Below are positions 8,447 through 16,263 of a stretch of DNA of 64,000 nucleotides, in pieces (the stretch's first letter is position 1; each line of letters begins with the position of its first letter). Position numbers and translations under genes: made by a program. Source of the DNA: Flavobacterium sp. SUN052 (GTDB lineage: Bacteria; Bacteroidota; Bacteroidia; Flavobacteriales; Flavobacteriaceae); NCBI RefSeq assembly GCF_028867935.1, contig NZ_JAPQNS010000001.1, positions 124,001-188,000 of the forward strand, in the 5' to 3' direction. Under the pieces are notes generated by a model. It was not told where the DNA came from. It did no database searches and was given only the letters and a program-made list of their open reading frames with translations.

Positions 8447-10150
8447 TTATATACCCTTTACCTGCTTACGACTCTTTAGGTATTCTGTCATCTCCTCCAG
8501 TGTCAGCGCATTAAAGGTCATACGCTTCAAAAGACCACCTTTTCGCCCAATGGCCACGCCATAATGCATGTCGAGCAAGCCAGTGGTACTGTGAGCATCG
8601 GGATTAATACTGAGCATAACACCCTGCTGCTGGGCATAGTCGATCCAGCGCCAGTCGATGTCGAGTCGGTAGGGGCTGGCATTAATTTCGATGACTACTT
8701 GGTGTTCGGCGCAGGCGTCGATAATAGCTTTGTGATCGATGGGGTAGCCTTCACGCGCCAGCAACAACCGACCCGTTGGGTGACCCAACACCGTGGTGTA
8801 CGGGTTTTCAATAGCCTTTAGCAACCGTGCCGTAGCCTTTTCTTTAGACATGGTCAGCGTCTGGTGAACAGAAGCCACCACGTAATCGAATGTAGCCAAA
8901 ACATCTACAGTGTAATCCAGTGAGCCATCCCCAAGAATGTCGGATTCGATGCCTTTCAGAATGCGGAAGGTATCGCCGTACTGTGCATTCAGCGCGTCGA
9001 TTTCGAGGTGTTGCTCGGCTACCTGTTCGGGTTTGAGGCCCTGGGCATAGGTGGCAGTTTGGGAGTGATCGGCAATGCCGAAATAACTTAGGCCAAGCTC
9101 GCGGGTATAGTCGGCCATTTGAACCAGCGAATTTTTCCCGTCGGACCAGGTACTGTGGTTGTGAATGGTTCCCCGGAGGTCGTCCCAGGTGACGAGGTCA
9201 TCGGCATGGTGGCGGGATGCCCACTGAAACGCAAACATATCTTCGCGCATTTCGGGCACAATGAAGGGCAAGCCCGCCCGCTCGTAAATGGCTTCGTCGG
9301 TGGTGTCCTGAGCGCTCATTGCCGCCTTCAACAAACTCATGTTGGTTTGCCCAACCTGCTGCAAATGGGCATCACCAGCCGTTTCAATAAACAATTGGCG
9401 GGCAAGTTGACCTGTTGGGATAAACTTGATCTCAATGCCGACATCGGTTCCCTCTATACTGCCCCGCCACGCAAACGGTGACGATTGCACGTCGTTGCGG
9501 GTGAGCATTGGTACCTGACCAATCTGGTTCATAGCGCCAATGGCGTCGTCCGTTTCTATCAGCACTTGAATAGTATCGACTTCCTGCGCTTTTCGCCGTA
9601 CCTGTCCACTTATAGCAACCGATGGAAAATGAGGGTTTAAGGCATCACGCAGCAAGTCAGCAAACATGGCCGCTTTGTCCATTCTGACTTTACCCGCCTG
9701 ACTCTGCAAAAACTCCAGCGAAGCCAGAATTTTTTCCTGCGTAGCTTCCCCGAAGCCCTTGATTTTAGCCACCTGCCCGTTTTCGGCAGCCATTTGCAGG
9801 TCGCGGAGGTTATCAATGGCTAATTCGTGCCACAGCACGCGGATTTTCTTGGCGCCCAATCCCTTGATTCGGAACATGGCCAATACACCCTCGGGCGTGC
9901 GGGTTAGCAACTCGTCGAGTTCGGTGAGACGGCCCGTTTCTACGATTTCGCGGATTTTGTTAGCGACTGATTTGCCAATTCCCTGAATCTTGGTGAGTTC
10001 AGCAATGGGCAATTCGGTTATGTCGTCTTTGAGTTTGTCGATGTTGAAAGCCGCTGAGGAGATGGTTTTAATACGGAATGGGTCTTCGTTATGAAGCTCC
10101 ATCAGGCGGGCGGTCTGCTCAAACAGATCGACTATATCAGCATTGGTCAT
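8447..10150 (-). CDS. PolX-like protein: HhH/pol beta-like region plus PHP domain, polymerase site degenerate
   Basis: This 567-residue protein has the architecture of bacterial family X DNA polymerase/3'-5' exonuclease PolX: helix-hairpin-helix N-terminal region (about 1-150, with IQGIGKSVANKIREIVETG and FRIKGLGAKKI), a nucleotidyltransferase-like palm (about 160-310), and a PHP phosphoesterase domain (about 330-567). The PHP metal-site motifs are visible: HNHSTWSDG, IADHS, VASVH, GHPTGR and NPDAHS. By eye, the palm lacks the usual catalytic Asp-x-Asp: T193 and Q195 sit in that place, and the third Asp position is Glu (GIEIKF). It may therefore be a nuclease or phosphatase rather than a polymerase. 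The start at 10150 matches the family N-terminus (MTNADIVDLFEQ); ATG at 10168 in the same frame is an alternative. Confidence 0.8.
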   Translation of the reverse strand: MTNADIVDLFEQTARLMELHNEDPFRIKTISSAAFNIDKLKDDITELPIAELTKIQGIGKSVANKIREIVETGRLTELDELLTRTPEGVLAMFRIKGLGAKKIRVLWHELAIDNLRDLQMAAENGQVAKIKGFGEATQEKILASLEFLQSQAGKVRMDKAAMFADLLRDALNPHFPSVAISGQVRRKAQEVDTIQVLIETDDAIGAMNQIGQVPMLTRNDVQSSPFAWRGSIEGTDVGIEIKFIPTGQLARQLFIETAGDAHLQQVGQTNMSLLKAAMSAQDTTDEAIYERAGLPFIVPEMREDMFAFQWASRHHADDLVTWDDLRGTIHNHSTWSDGKNSLVQMADYTRELGLSYFGIADHSQTATYAQGLKPEQVAEQHLEIDALNAQYGDTFRILKGIESDILGDGSLDYTVDVLATFDYVVASVHQTLTMSKEKATARLLKAIENPYTTVLGHPTGRLLLAREGYPIDHKAIIDACAEHQVVIEINASPYRLDIDWRWIDYAQQQGVMLSINPDAHSTTGLLDMHYGVAIGRKGGLLKRMTFNALTLEEMTEYLKSRKQVKGI

Positions 10151-10274
10151 TTTAGTATCGGAATTCATCCTGCAAGTTAGACAGTTCGGGGGAATGGGCA
10201 TTGGTTGGAGCCAATATGGTGGCCAGAAATTCAGGCTCTTCCTTATTTTTACAGTTTCTGCCAGCTTAGCTCCA

Positions 10275-10739
10275 ATGACCCGCATCTTGACAAAATTCCA
10301 GTTTTTGCTGCTCTATGGCCTCGTGCTGGGCGGACTCCTGAGCCTGATGGCCTGGTCGCAATACCGGTTTATGGTGATCGACCACGCCATAGAGTTGTAT
10401 ATTCTTCTGATTGCCGTAGTGTTCGTTGGGGTTGGCGTCTGGGTAGGGCTTCGCTGGTCGGCTCCGAAGGTCATCGAGAAAACCATTGTCGTTTCAGAAC
10501 CGGCTTCAACGGCTACGTACGAACCCGACCAACAGACCGTGGATCAGTTGGGTATTAGCCCCCGCGAACTGGCGGTGCTGGTGGAATTAGCGAAAGGCTT
10601 GAGTAACGAAGAAATTGCCAGTAATCTGTTTGTTTCAACCAATACTGTCAAAACGCATTTGGCCAATCTCTACACCAAGTTAGACGTGAAACGCCGTACC
10701 CAAGCCGTCGAAAAAGCAAGAGCGGTAGGGCTGATTTAA
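10275..10739 (+). CDS. Membrane-anchored LuxR/GerE-type transcription regulator
   Basis: This 154-residue protein has two predicted membrane helices (about residues 8-27 and 40-59), a short linker, and a C-terminal LuxR-type helix-turn-helix (about 92-154) with the signature LSNEEIASNLFVSTNTVKTH. There is no receiver domain. It is probably a DNA-binding regulator tethered to the inner membrane; its signal and targets are unknown. The start at 10275 is chosen because the preceding in-frame residues do not resemble the family and overlap the divergent polX start region. A strong hairpin follows, separating it from the DUF4199 gene. Confidence 0.75.
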   Translation: MTRILTKFQFLLLYGLVLGGLLSLMAWSQYRFMVIDHAIELYILLIAVVFVGVGVWVGLRWSAPKVIEKTIVVSEPASTATYEPDQQTVDQLGISPRELAVLVELAKGLSNEEIASNLFVSTNTVKTHLANLYTKLDVKRRTQAVEKARAVGLI

Positions 10740-10754
10740 CGGGTCGATTATGCT

Positions 10755-10795
10755 CATTCTTTCGGGTGATTTTGTGGAAATCACCCGAAAGAATG
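10755..10795. terminator. Perfect 18-bp stem, 5-base loop hairpin
   Basis: An 18-base arm at 10755-10772 beginning CATTCTTTCGGG is followed by the loop TGTGG and its exact complement at 10778-10795. It lies 15 bases after the LuxR-type gene stop. There is no T-run after either arm, so it could be a factor-assisted terminator, an RNA-processing site or a protein-binding palindrome rather than a classical intrinsic terminator. Confidence 0.6.
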
Positions 10796-10848
10796 AAGGC
10801 CAAATGAGCTCCTGCCCCCAATTTTGGCCAACAAAACAACTAAACACA

Positions 10849-11385
10849 ATGCAACGCACAATTCTTGTATTTGGGGCAATTTCTGGCCTGATCGTGTCGA
10901 CAGTAATGGTCGGCATGATGCTTTTGCATAAGCAGAACCCATCGTCTTTCGATTCAGGAGAACTGATTGGATATACGTCGATGCTGCTTTCGGCCTCGCT
11001 CATTCCGGTGGCTATCAAAAGTTACCGGGACCGGTATCAGGCGGGTGCCATTTCATTCAAAGATGCCTTTCTGATGGGCTTGGGTATTGCCGTAATTTCA
11101 TCAGCAATGTATGTGGTTACGTGGGTTATCTTTTACAAAACAGTCTACCCCAATTTCATACAGGACTATACTAAATGCGCCATCGACAAGATGATTGCCA
11201 GTGGAAAATCAGCTGCCGAAATTGCCGAGTCGAAGCAGCAGATGCAGGTCATGTTTTCGTATTACGACACGTGGTTGGGCCTGATTGGGATCACCTTTAT
11301 GGAAATATTCCCGATCGGCCTGGTTGTGGCACTGATCAGCGCGTTGGTGCTGAAACGGAAAGTTGGGATGGTTTCGGCAGTGTAA
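10849..11385 (+). CDS. DUF4199 integral membrane protein
   Basis: This 178-residue protein has four hydrophobic segments (about residues 5-25, 38-55, 74-97 and 147-170) and the phrase ISFKDAFLMGLGIAVIS typical of DUF4199 proteins of Bacteroidota, whose function is unknown. The start at 10849 is preferred over an upstream in-frame ATG at 10750, because the longer frame would run through the 18-bp hairpin. It is followed after 47 bases by a VOC-family gene on the same strand. Confidence 0.75.
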   Translation: MQRTILVFGAISGLIVSTVMVGMMLLHKQNPSSFDSGELIGYTSMLLSASLIPVAIKSYRDRYQAGAISFKDAFLMGLGIAVISSAMYVVTWVIFYKTVYPNFIQDYTKCAIDKMIASGKSAAEIAESKQQMQVMFSYYDTWLGLIGITFMEIFPIGLVVALISALVLKRKVGMVSAV

Positions 11386-11432
11386 AGAGTAGTTCTGACA
11401 TTAAACACACTAGACAAAACTTTTTGACAATA

Positions 11433-11816
11433 ATGAAGAAGGTAACAGGAATTGGTGGCATCTTTTTTAAATGCCAGGACACCGACAAAATGAAGGAATG
11501 GTATAAGACCCACTTGGGGTTTGACACGGACCAATATGGGGCAACTTTTGAGTGGAGGAAGGAAGCAGACCCAACACAAAAAGGCTCTACGCAATGGAGT
11601 CCATTTGCTGAAAAGACAACCTATTTTGAGCCGTCGACAAAAGAATTTATGATAAACTACCGAGTGGAGAACTTAGAAGCTCTGGTCGAACAGCTTAAAG
11701 CTGAAGGCGTAACCATTGTCGACGAAATCGAGGCCTTTGACTTCGGTAAATTCATTCATATCATGGACGTTGAAGGCAACAAAATTGAACTCTGGGAGCC
11801 TGCTGGCAATGAGTAA
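11433..11816 (+). CDS. VOC (glyoxalase/bleomycin-resistance) family protein
   Basis: This 127-residue protein has two beta-alpha-beta-beta-beta modules of the vicinal oxygen chelate fold. The first opens GIGGIFFKCQDTDKMKEWYKTHLGF and the second ends FIHIMDVEGNKIELWEPAG, where the Glu of IELWEP is a usual metal ligand position. Members include glyoxalases, isomerases and resistance proteins; nothing here fixes the substrate. It is a soluble cytoplasmic protein by sequence, with no signal peptide. Confidence 0.82.
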   Translation: MKKVTGIGGIFFKCQDTDKMKEWYKTHLGFDTDQYGATFEWRKEADPTQKGSTQWSPFAEKTTYFEPSTKEFMINYRVENLEALVEQLKAEGVTIVDEIEAFDFGKFIHIMDVEGNKIELWEPAGNE

Positions 11817-11841
11817 GGTACACTAGGGAGTAAATGAACAA

Positions 11842-11875
11842 AAAGGCCTCGATACACACTGGTACCGAGGCCTTT
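11842..11875 (-). terminator. Intrinsic terminator of the large hydrolase gene (possibly bidirectional)
   Basis: AAAGGCCTCG at 11842-11851 pairs with CGAGGCCTTT at 11866-11875 (10-bp stem, 14-base loop). Read on the minus strand the stem is followed by a run of five T, which fits termination of the minus-strand hydrolase gene ending at 11892. The VOC gene converges from the other side. Confidence 0.75.
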
Positions 11876-11891
11876 GCACGAAAACTCTGTT

Positions 11892-14800
11892 TTATCTCAC
11901 CTTCATAATGCGTCTTGTTACTCGCTCGCTACCCTGCTGAATCTCGACCAGATGAATCCCGTAAGGCAAAGTCGACACATCGATAGTTGTTTTGAATGCC
12001 GAGCTGTTTTTCTCCGTGTTCAACGTCCGATGCGTTTGACCGAGATTGGCATCCACTACCCGGATCGATACCTTGCCTGTGTACTGGTTAGTCCAGCCAA
12101 CGGTCACGTACTCTGTTGAGGGGTTGGGGAATACCTGAACGGTAGCCTGCCAGTCAGTTTCTTCTGTTTGAGCGGCTATCCGTGCCGCGCTGGTAAACCC
12201 CTTCACAAAAATGGGAGTCTCTGTTAGCGTCAAGCCAACTTTACCGGCTGTAGTTGGCAACACCTGTTCCGACATGGCATCATGCCCAACCTGTGGCGTG
12301 AAAACCTTGGCTGCAGCTACCCCGCCCAGGTCGAGTGTGTATTGTCCCGTGCGCCCAACCTCGTCGGGAATCCAGAGCGCATAGATCGACTGGCCACCGT
12401 GTTCGTAGCGATCTACGTTCGGGTTAGTGCTAATCGTTTCCTTGAATACATAGTCGCCCATCAGGTTTTTAGCCTGATAGAAATAGTCGGCAGTAGGTTT
12501 ACGGCTAAAGTCCTGATTGATAAGTCCCATTGAGGCAAACTGAGTGCCCGAGTTGATATCCTGATCGTATGTTTGGTAGAAATCGACGCGGTCAATTCCT
12601 TCGCGGCCATACATCAACGCCGTCCGTAGGTTCCAGTCGGCCTGGGTTATCAACGCTGATTTATTGCCAATCGGTATCGCTTTGAGTGGACTGCCGGGGT
12701 TGACATCATAACCCGTTTCAGAAATATACACTGGCATACCATAGCAGGACTCGTAGGCTAGTTTGATCACGTTGCGGGCCACCTGCGCGGCTATCGATAA
12801 TTCAGGTGTAGCTCCCCGCGTCGAAGTGCCGGTTTGCATAGAGTTTGCATTATCGGAATAAAGGTGGTAGTTGATTACATCCCAGCAAAGATTTACCTGG
12901 CCATTGGGTTTGTAGCCCCGAAACTCTTTGCACCAGTCGACCATTCCCCGGATGTAGTCGGTGTTGAAAGCCAGCGAAGCCAGTCCTCCCATTACTACAA
13001 TCATACTGGGATCTGCATTTTTGACCCCCACGGCTGGTCCCATTGTGTTTTTGTGGCCGTCGTAAAAAGCGGACAAATTGGCGGCATATTCGCGACCAGT
13101 CTGGTAAGCCAGCCGACCTCCCCACCATTTATCGCGCTCGTTTTCACATTCAATGTAGTTGATTAACCCAAGACCGATTTTTACTTCATTGGCCAGGTCG
13201 GTGGTCCAGCGAGTGGCGGTGTTTACTTTCACCAGAGACGGGTTAACCTGTGTGTTTTTTCCGTAACGGGCTGCGTACTGAAAAGCTGCCCGAGCTTGCT
13301 CTATATACGACTGGGGTTGTGCCGGGTCGCTTCCATAACGCACCGGAATGTTGTCGTCGTGCTGCTGATCGCTGGGGTAGGTTGCTTTCAGATACGGGGC
13401 AATGTTCTTGAAGCAGGTCATGATCTCGATGCCCTCGACCTTGCACCGTTGATACATCTGATCGTAATCCCAGCCACCGGCGTGCGTTGGGTTGAAGGTA
13501 TAATTGCCTTCGGTTAGCTCAATTTTTTCCCAGTCCATGTAGTGCCGCATCACCCCAAATGATTTGAGGGCCTGCATTTTGGGCTCGGCAATGACCGAAA
13601 CCCCTGGCGGATAAAAATCCCATTCAAACCCATTGACACCCAAGAGATTTTTGAAGGTTGGCGACTTCACTGGCACTGTACTGATGCGGGGAGTACCCGC
13701 CTGGTAAGTGCCGTATAATTCGATTTCGCGTGGCCAAAAATCAGAAGTACTAATAACTAGATAGCGCGCCCCCGATATTTCAGTGTCCAGCAAAAACTTG
13801 GTATCGCCCGCTGGTTGCCGATCTGGATAAGGCCCCACCCACGATTCATATTCCAACCCTTTGAACTGTGCGATTTCAACACGTCGCCAGTCACTGGTAA
13901 TGATTGACAATCGAAACGGCTGATCTGGCTTACTATCGAAGCCGTCATACAGTTTGACAGCTTTAATGGTCATTGACTCGTCGGCCAGCAAAGGATAATA
14001 AGCGTCATACGTGCTCAGGACCTTCCCGTAACCTGTATTAATTTCTGTCTGAGTACTGTTATCGAACAGGCCACCAAGACCGGTGCTGGTATTATTGAGC
14101 TGATACCATCGACTGGCATTAATTGGAATTTTAGTGCCCAGCGAAACAGGGGCAACCGTTGTGGATGTTGGGGGCGTTGTTACGGCTGGTTCGTCATACT
14201 CATGGCCATACACGCGCACTTTCAGAGGTAAGGCGTTGCAATACTTCCGAATCAGAATAGCATCAGCAATCAGCGACTGGCTGGGTTTCAACTCCAGCCA
14301 GATCATGTATTCAGGACCAGTAAACTTGCCGATTAAGGTTCTGGTAGTGCCATTGAGGGCGTATATCTCGGCTGGGTTATCGTTAAAGTTGTCGGGCCCA
14401 TCGAATAATTCCAGCTTTGTAACCTGACTCTTCGCTTCCAGTTTTAGTGTCAACTCAATCCAGCGGCAGTTCTCCGGGGTCCATTCGCTCTGGACCATAC
14501 TGGCCATATCATCATTTGTATACGGCGTATAGTTCTGCGTTGTAGGCAGGTTAGGCGTTACAGAAACGACCTTAACGCGCTCCTGCTCATACAAAATAGC
14601 GTCGAGTGGATCGTTGGGAAGGATTTTGCCATACGCTCTAATTTTGAGTGGAATGGCGTTCTGATATTTGTGAATAACTATTCCCTCGGCAACGCGTGGC
14701 TCGGCCAGATTATACACTTTGAACTCCTGGTAGGCGTCGCCGGTAAACGTACCAATCAGGATTTTCTCTTTTCCATTTAGGGCGTAAATCTGGGCGGGTG

Positions 14801-15491
14801 TCGATTCGAAAGAGCCTTCGGCGTCGTACAATTCCAGCTTAGTCAACAGGCTTTTCTTCTCAAACTTGATCGTTACATCGGTCCATACGGCATTATCGGG
14901 GTGCCAGTGTGATGGTACCAGATTCGCCATGTCATTGTCTAAGTAGGCTGAGTAATTCTGCCCCGTTACGGGTTTGTCTTTGGCCGATACCAACTTTAAT
15001 ACATCGAGCGGCCGTGGAATGGCGGTTGTGGCTGTGATGGGCTGGCCAAAGGCTTTAATTTTCTGCGGAATGTTGTTGCCGTATTTATACACCATAATCG
15101 CATCAGCCACCAACGGCTGAATGGGCGTTAGGGTAACCCATTCCGCATATTTTTCACCGGTAAACGCACCGATCAGCACCCGCTGGGTGCCGTTCATGGC
15201 ATAAATCAAGGCGGGTTTGTCGGCAAACGTGTCGTTAAGATCGTAAAGCGATAGGCTGGTGATAAGGCTTTTTTGGCTCAGTTTAAGCGTTACCTGCGTC
15301 CACTTGAGGTTTGCTCCCCACGCACTTTGAACCTGCTTGTTTAAGTTGTCATTGAGCCAGGGTGAGTAGTCTTGCCCGGTATTTTCGCTGGGGGTTATAC
15401 TAGCAATAGGAAGCCGTTGTGGAGAACCAGATTGTGCCCAGCTAATTATTGATATACAGACGGATAAGACAGTAAGTAGAGCTTTACGCAT
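11892..15491 (-). CDS. Secreted clan-A-like glycoside hydrolase with four discoidin-like repeats and a T9SS sorting domain
   Basis: This 1199-residue protein starts with a signal peptide (about 1-19, ISWAQ). Three clearly homologous beta-sandwich repeats (about 35-155, 165-290, 300-430) share motifs such as ALNG..LIG.FTG and KIRAYG; a more diverged fourth copy lies at about 450-600. They resemble F5/8 type C (carbohydrate-binding) modules. A TIM-barrel-like region follows (about 620-1050), with candidate acid/base E785 in IECENE and nucleophile E925 in YISETGYD, 140 residues apart as expected in clan GH-A. The C-terminus (about 1120-1199, VFPNPSTEYVTV...GIHLVEIQQG) is a type A T9SS sorting domain. 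The protein is therefore probably cell-surface or extracellular and acts on a polysaccharide; the GH family number and substrate are not resolved. Confidence 0.8.
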   Translation of the reverse strand: MRKALLTVLSVCISIISWAQSGSPQRLPIASITPSENTGQDYSPWLNDNLNKQVQSAWGANLKWTQVTLKLSQKSLITSLSLYDLNDTFADKPALIYAMNGTQRVLIGAFTGEKYAEWVTLTPIQPLVADAIMVYKYGNNIPQKIKAFGQPITATTAIPRPLDVLKLVSAKDKPVTGQNYSAYLDNDMANLVPSHWHPDNAVWTDVTIKFEKKSLLTKLELYDAEGSFESTPAQIYALNGKEKILIGTFTGDAYQEFKVYNLAEPRVAEGIVIHKYQNAIPLKIRAYGKILPNDPLDAILYEQERVKVVSVTPNLPTTQNYTPYTNDDMASMVQSEWTPENCRWIELTLKLEAKSQVTKLELFDGPDNFNDNPAEIYALNGTTRTLIGKFTGPEYMIWLELKPSQSLIADAILIRKYCNALPLKVRVYGHEYDEPAVTTPPTSTTVAPVSLGTKIPINASRWYQLNNTSTGLGGLFDNSTQTEINTGYGKVLSTYDAYYPLLADESMTIKAVKLYDGFDSKPDQPFRLSIITSDWRRVEIAQFKGLEYESWVGPYPDRQPAGDTKFLLDTEISGARYLVISTSDFWPREIELYGTYQAGTPRISTVPVKSPTFKNLLGVNGFEWDFYPPGVSVIAEPKMQALKSFGVMRHYMDWEKIELTEGNYTFNPTHAGGWDYDQMYQRCKVEGIEIMTCFKNIAPYLKATYPSDQQHDDNIPVRYGSDPAQPQSYIEQARAAFQYAARYGKNTQVNPSLVKVNTATRWTTDLANEVKIGLGLINYIECENERDKWWGGRLAYQTGREYAANLSAFYDGHKNTMGPAVGVKNADPSMIVVMGGLASLAFNTDYIRGMVDWCKEFRGYKPNGQVNLCWDVINYHLYSDNANSMQTGTSTRGATPELSIAAQVARNVIKLAYESCYGMPVYISETGYDVNPGSPLKAIPIGNKSALITQADWNLRTALMYGREGIDRVDFYQTYDQDINSGTQFASMGLINQDFSRKPTADYFYQAKNLMGDYVFKETISTNPNVDRYEHGGQSIYALWIPDEVGRTGQYTLDLGGVAAAKVFTPQVGHDAMSEQVLPTTAGKVGLTLTETPIFVKGFTSAARIAAQTEETDWQATVQVFPNPSTEYVTVGWTNQYTGKVSIRVVDANLGQTHRTLNTEKNSSAFKTTIDVSTLPYGIHLVEIQQGSERVTRRIMKVR

Positions 15492-15518
15492 ATACGATGT
15501 GTTTATAGTTGTAAAGCA

Positions 15519-15526
15519 CGAAAATA
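15519..15526 (-). promoter_or_regulatory. Possible -7 element of the large hydrolase gene
   Basis: The minus strand reads TATTTTCG, one mismatch from TAnnTTTG, 27 bases before the hydrolase ATG. No -33 box is obvious. The surrounding 15492-15779 divergent intergenic stretch is A+T-rich and otherwise shows no gene. Confidence 0.35.
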
Positions 15527-15767
15527 GCGGTTGCTGAATAGGATGAATAGTATATTCCTAATTCTTCAGAAATTTTAATGTGACCCAAGTCTGATTCTTC
15601 GTCGTAGTCTTCTTTTCTTACTTTTTTACCAATAGCTTATTATACTTTGATAATTTCGATACTACTTTACTGTAAATATATTACTTATAAATCATGTTTT
15701 ATCTGTAATTGATAAATCAATAAAAGACAAAGGTAAAAATTGGTTCGGAATCCACTTGATAGCGTTT

Positions 15768-15775
15768 TACCTTTG
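15768..15775 (+). promoter_or_regulatory. -7 promoter element of the metal efflux operon
   Basis: TACCTTTG matches the Bacteroidota TAnnTTTG -7 consensus and ends four bases before the ATG at 15780, so the message would be leaderless or nearly so. A TTGG at 15740-15743 is a weak -33 candidate, with spacing longer than usual. Confidence 0.55.
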
Positions 15776-15779
15776 CCCC

Positions 15780-16172
15780 ATGAAATCCGCGGTAGCTCTC
15801 TTCTTGGGAATATTGATGCTGGCCGGTAGTCTGTTTCCGCAGACTGACGTGGAGGAAGTGTACAAAATTCCTGGTCTGATTGCCCACTACAAAGTCCACA
15901 AGCGGAGTGCCGGGCCAGGATTCGATTTTCAGCAGTTTCTTGAACTTCATTATAGTATCGCATCCAAACACGCCAAAACCCCACATAAAGGTGCTGAACT
16001 CCCCATGTACAATCACTTGTCGTCGGGCTTTGTCTTTATTTTGGCGCAGTTGCAGTGGCAGCCCGACGAACGCTTCGAACTCGTTGTTTTGATGCCCACT
16101 CGGTTTGCGTATCAGAACCTGTATTCCTTTCAAACAGCCTCGCTGCTGTTTCAGCCGCCCCGGCTCGGGTAA
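15780..16172 (+). CDS. Small secreted protein of unknown function, first gene of metal efflux operon
   Basis: I do not recognise a defined family in this 130-residue protein. It has a signal peptide or membrane anchor (MKSAVALFLGILMLAGSLFP) and a His-containing central part (ELHYSIASKHAKTPHKGAE) and no cysteine. It is transcribed toward the CzcA-TolC fusion gene 91 bases downstream. A plausible but unproven role is periplasmic metal binding or assembly for the efflux pump. The start at 15780 is chosen because of the -7 element immediately upstream; an in-frame ATG at 15756 lies before that element. Confidence 0.6.
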   Translation: MKSAVALFLGILMLAGSLFPQTDVEEVYKIPGLIAHYKVHKRSAGPGFDFQQFLELHYSIASKHAKTPHKGAELPMYNHLSSGFVFILAQLQWQPDERFELVVLMPTRFAYQNLYSFQTASLLFQPPRLG

Positions 16173-16263
16173 CTCTCCATCTTGATCAGTAGGCTTTCCG
16201 AACTCGTGTCACCGACATGGGCTCTGCGCGTTTGCCTTTATCGTTCAACGAGTTACTCATTCT

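Noticed and set aside
10750..10848. Longer N-terminus for the DUF4199 protein
   Set aside because: The extra residues would be encoded by the 18-bp hairpin and do not resemble the family.
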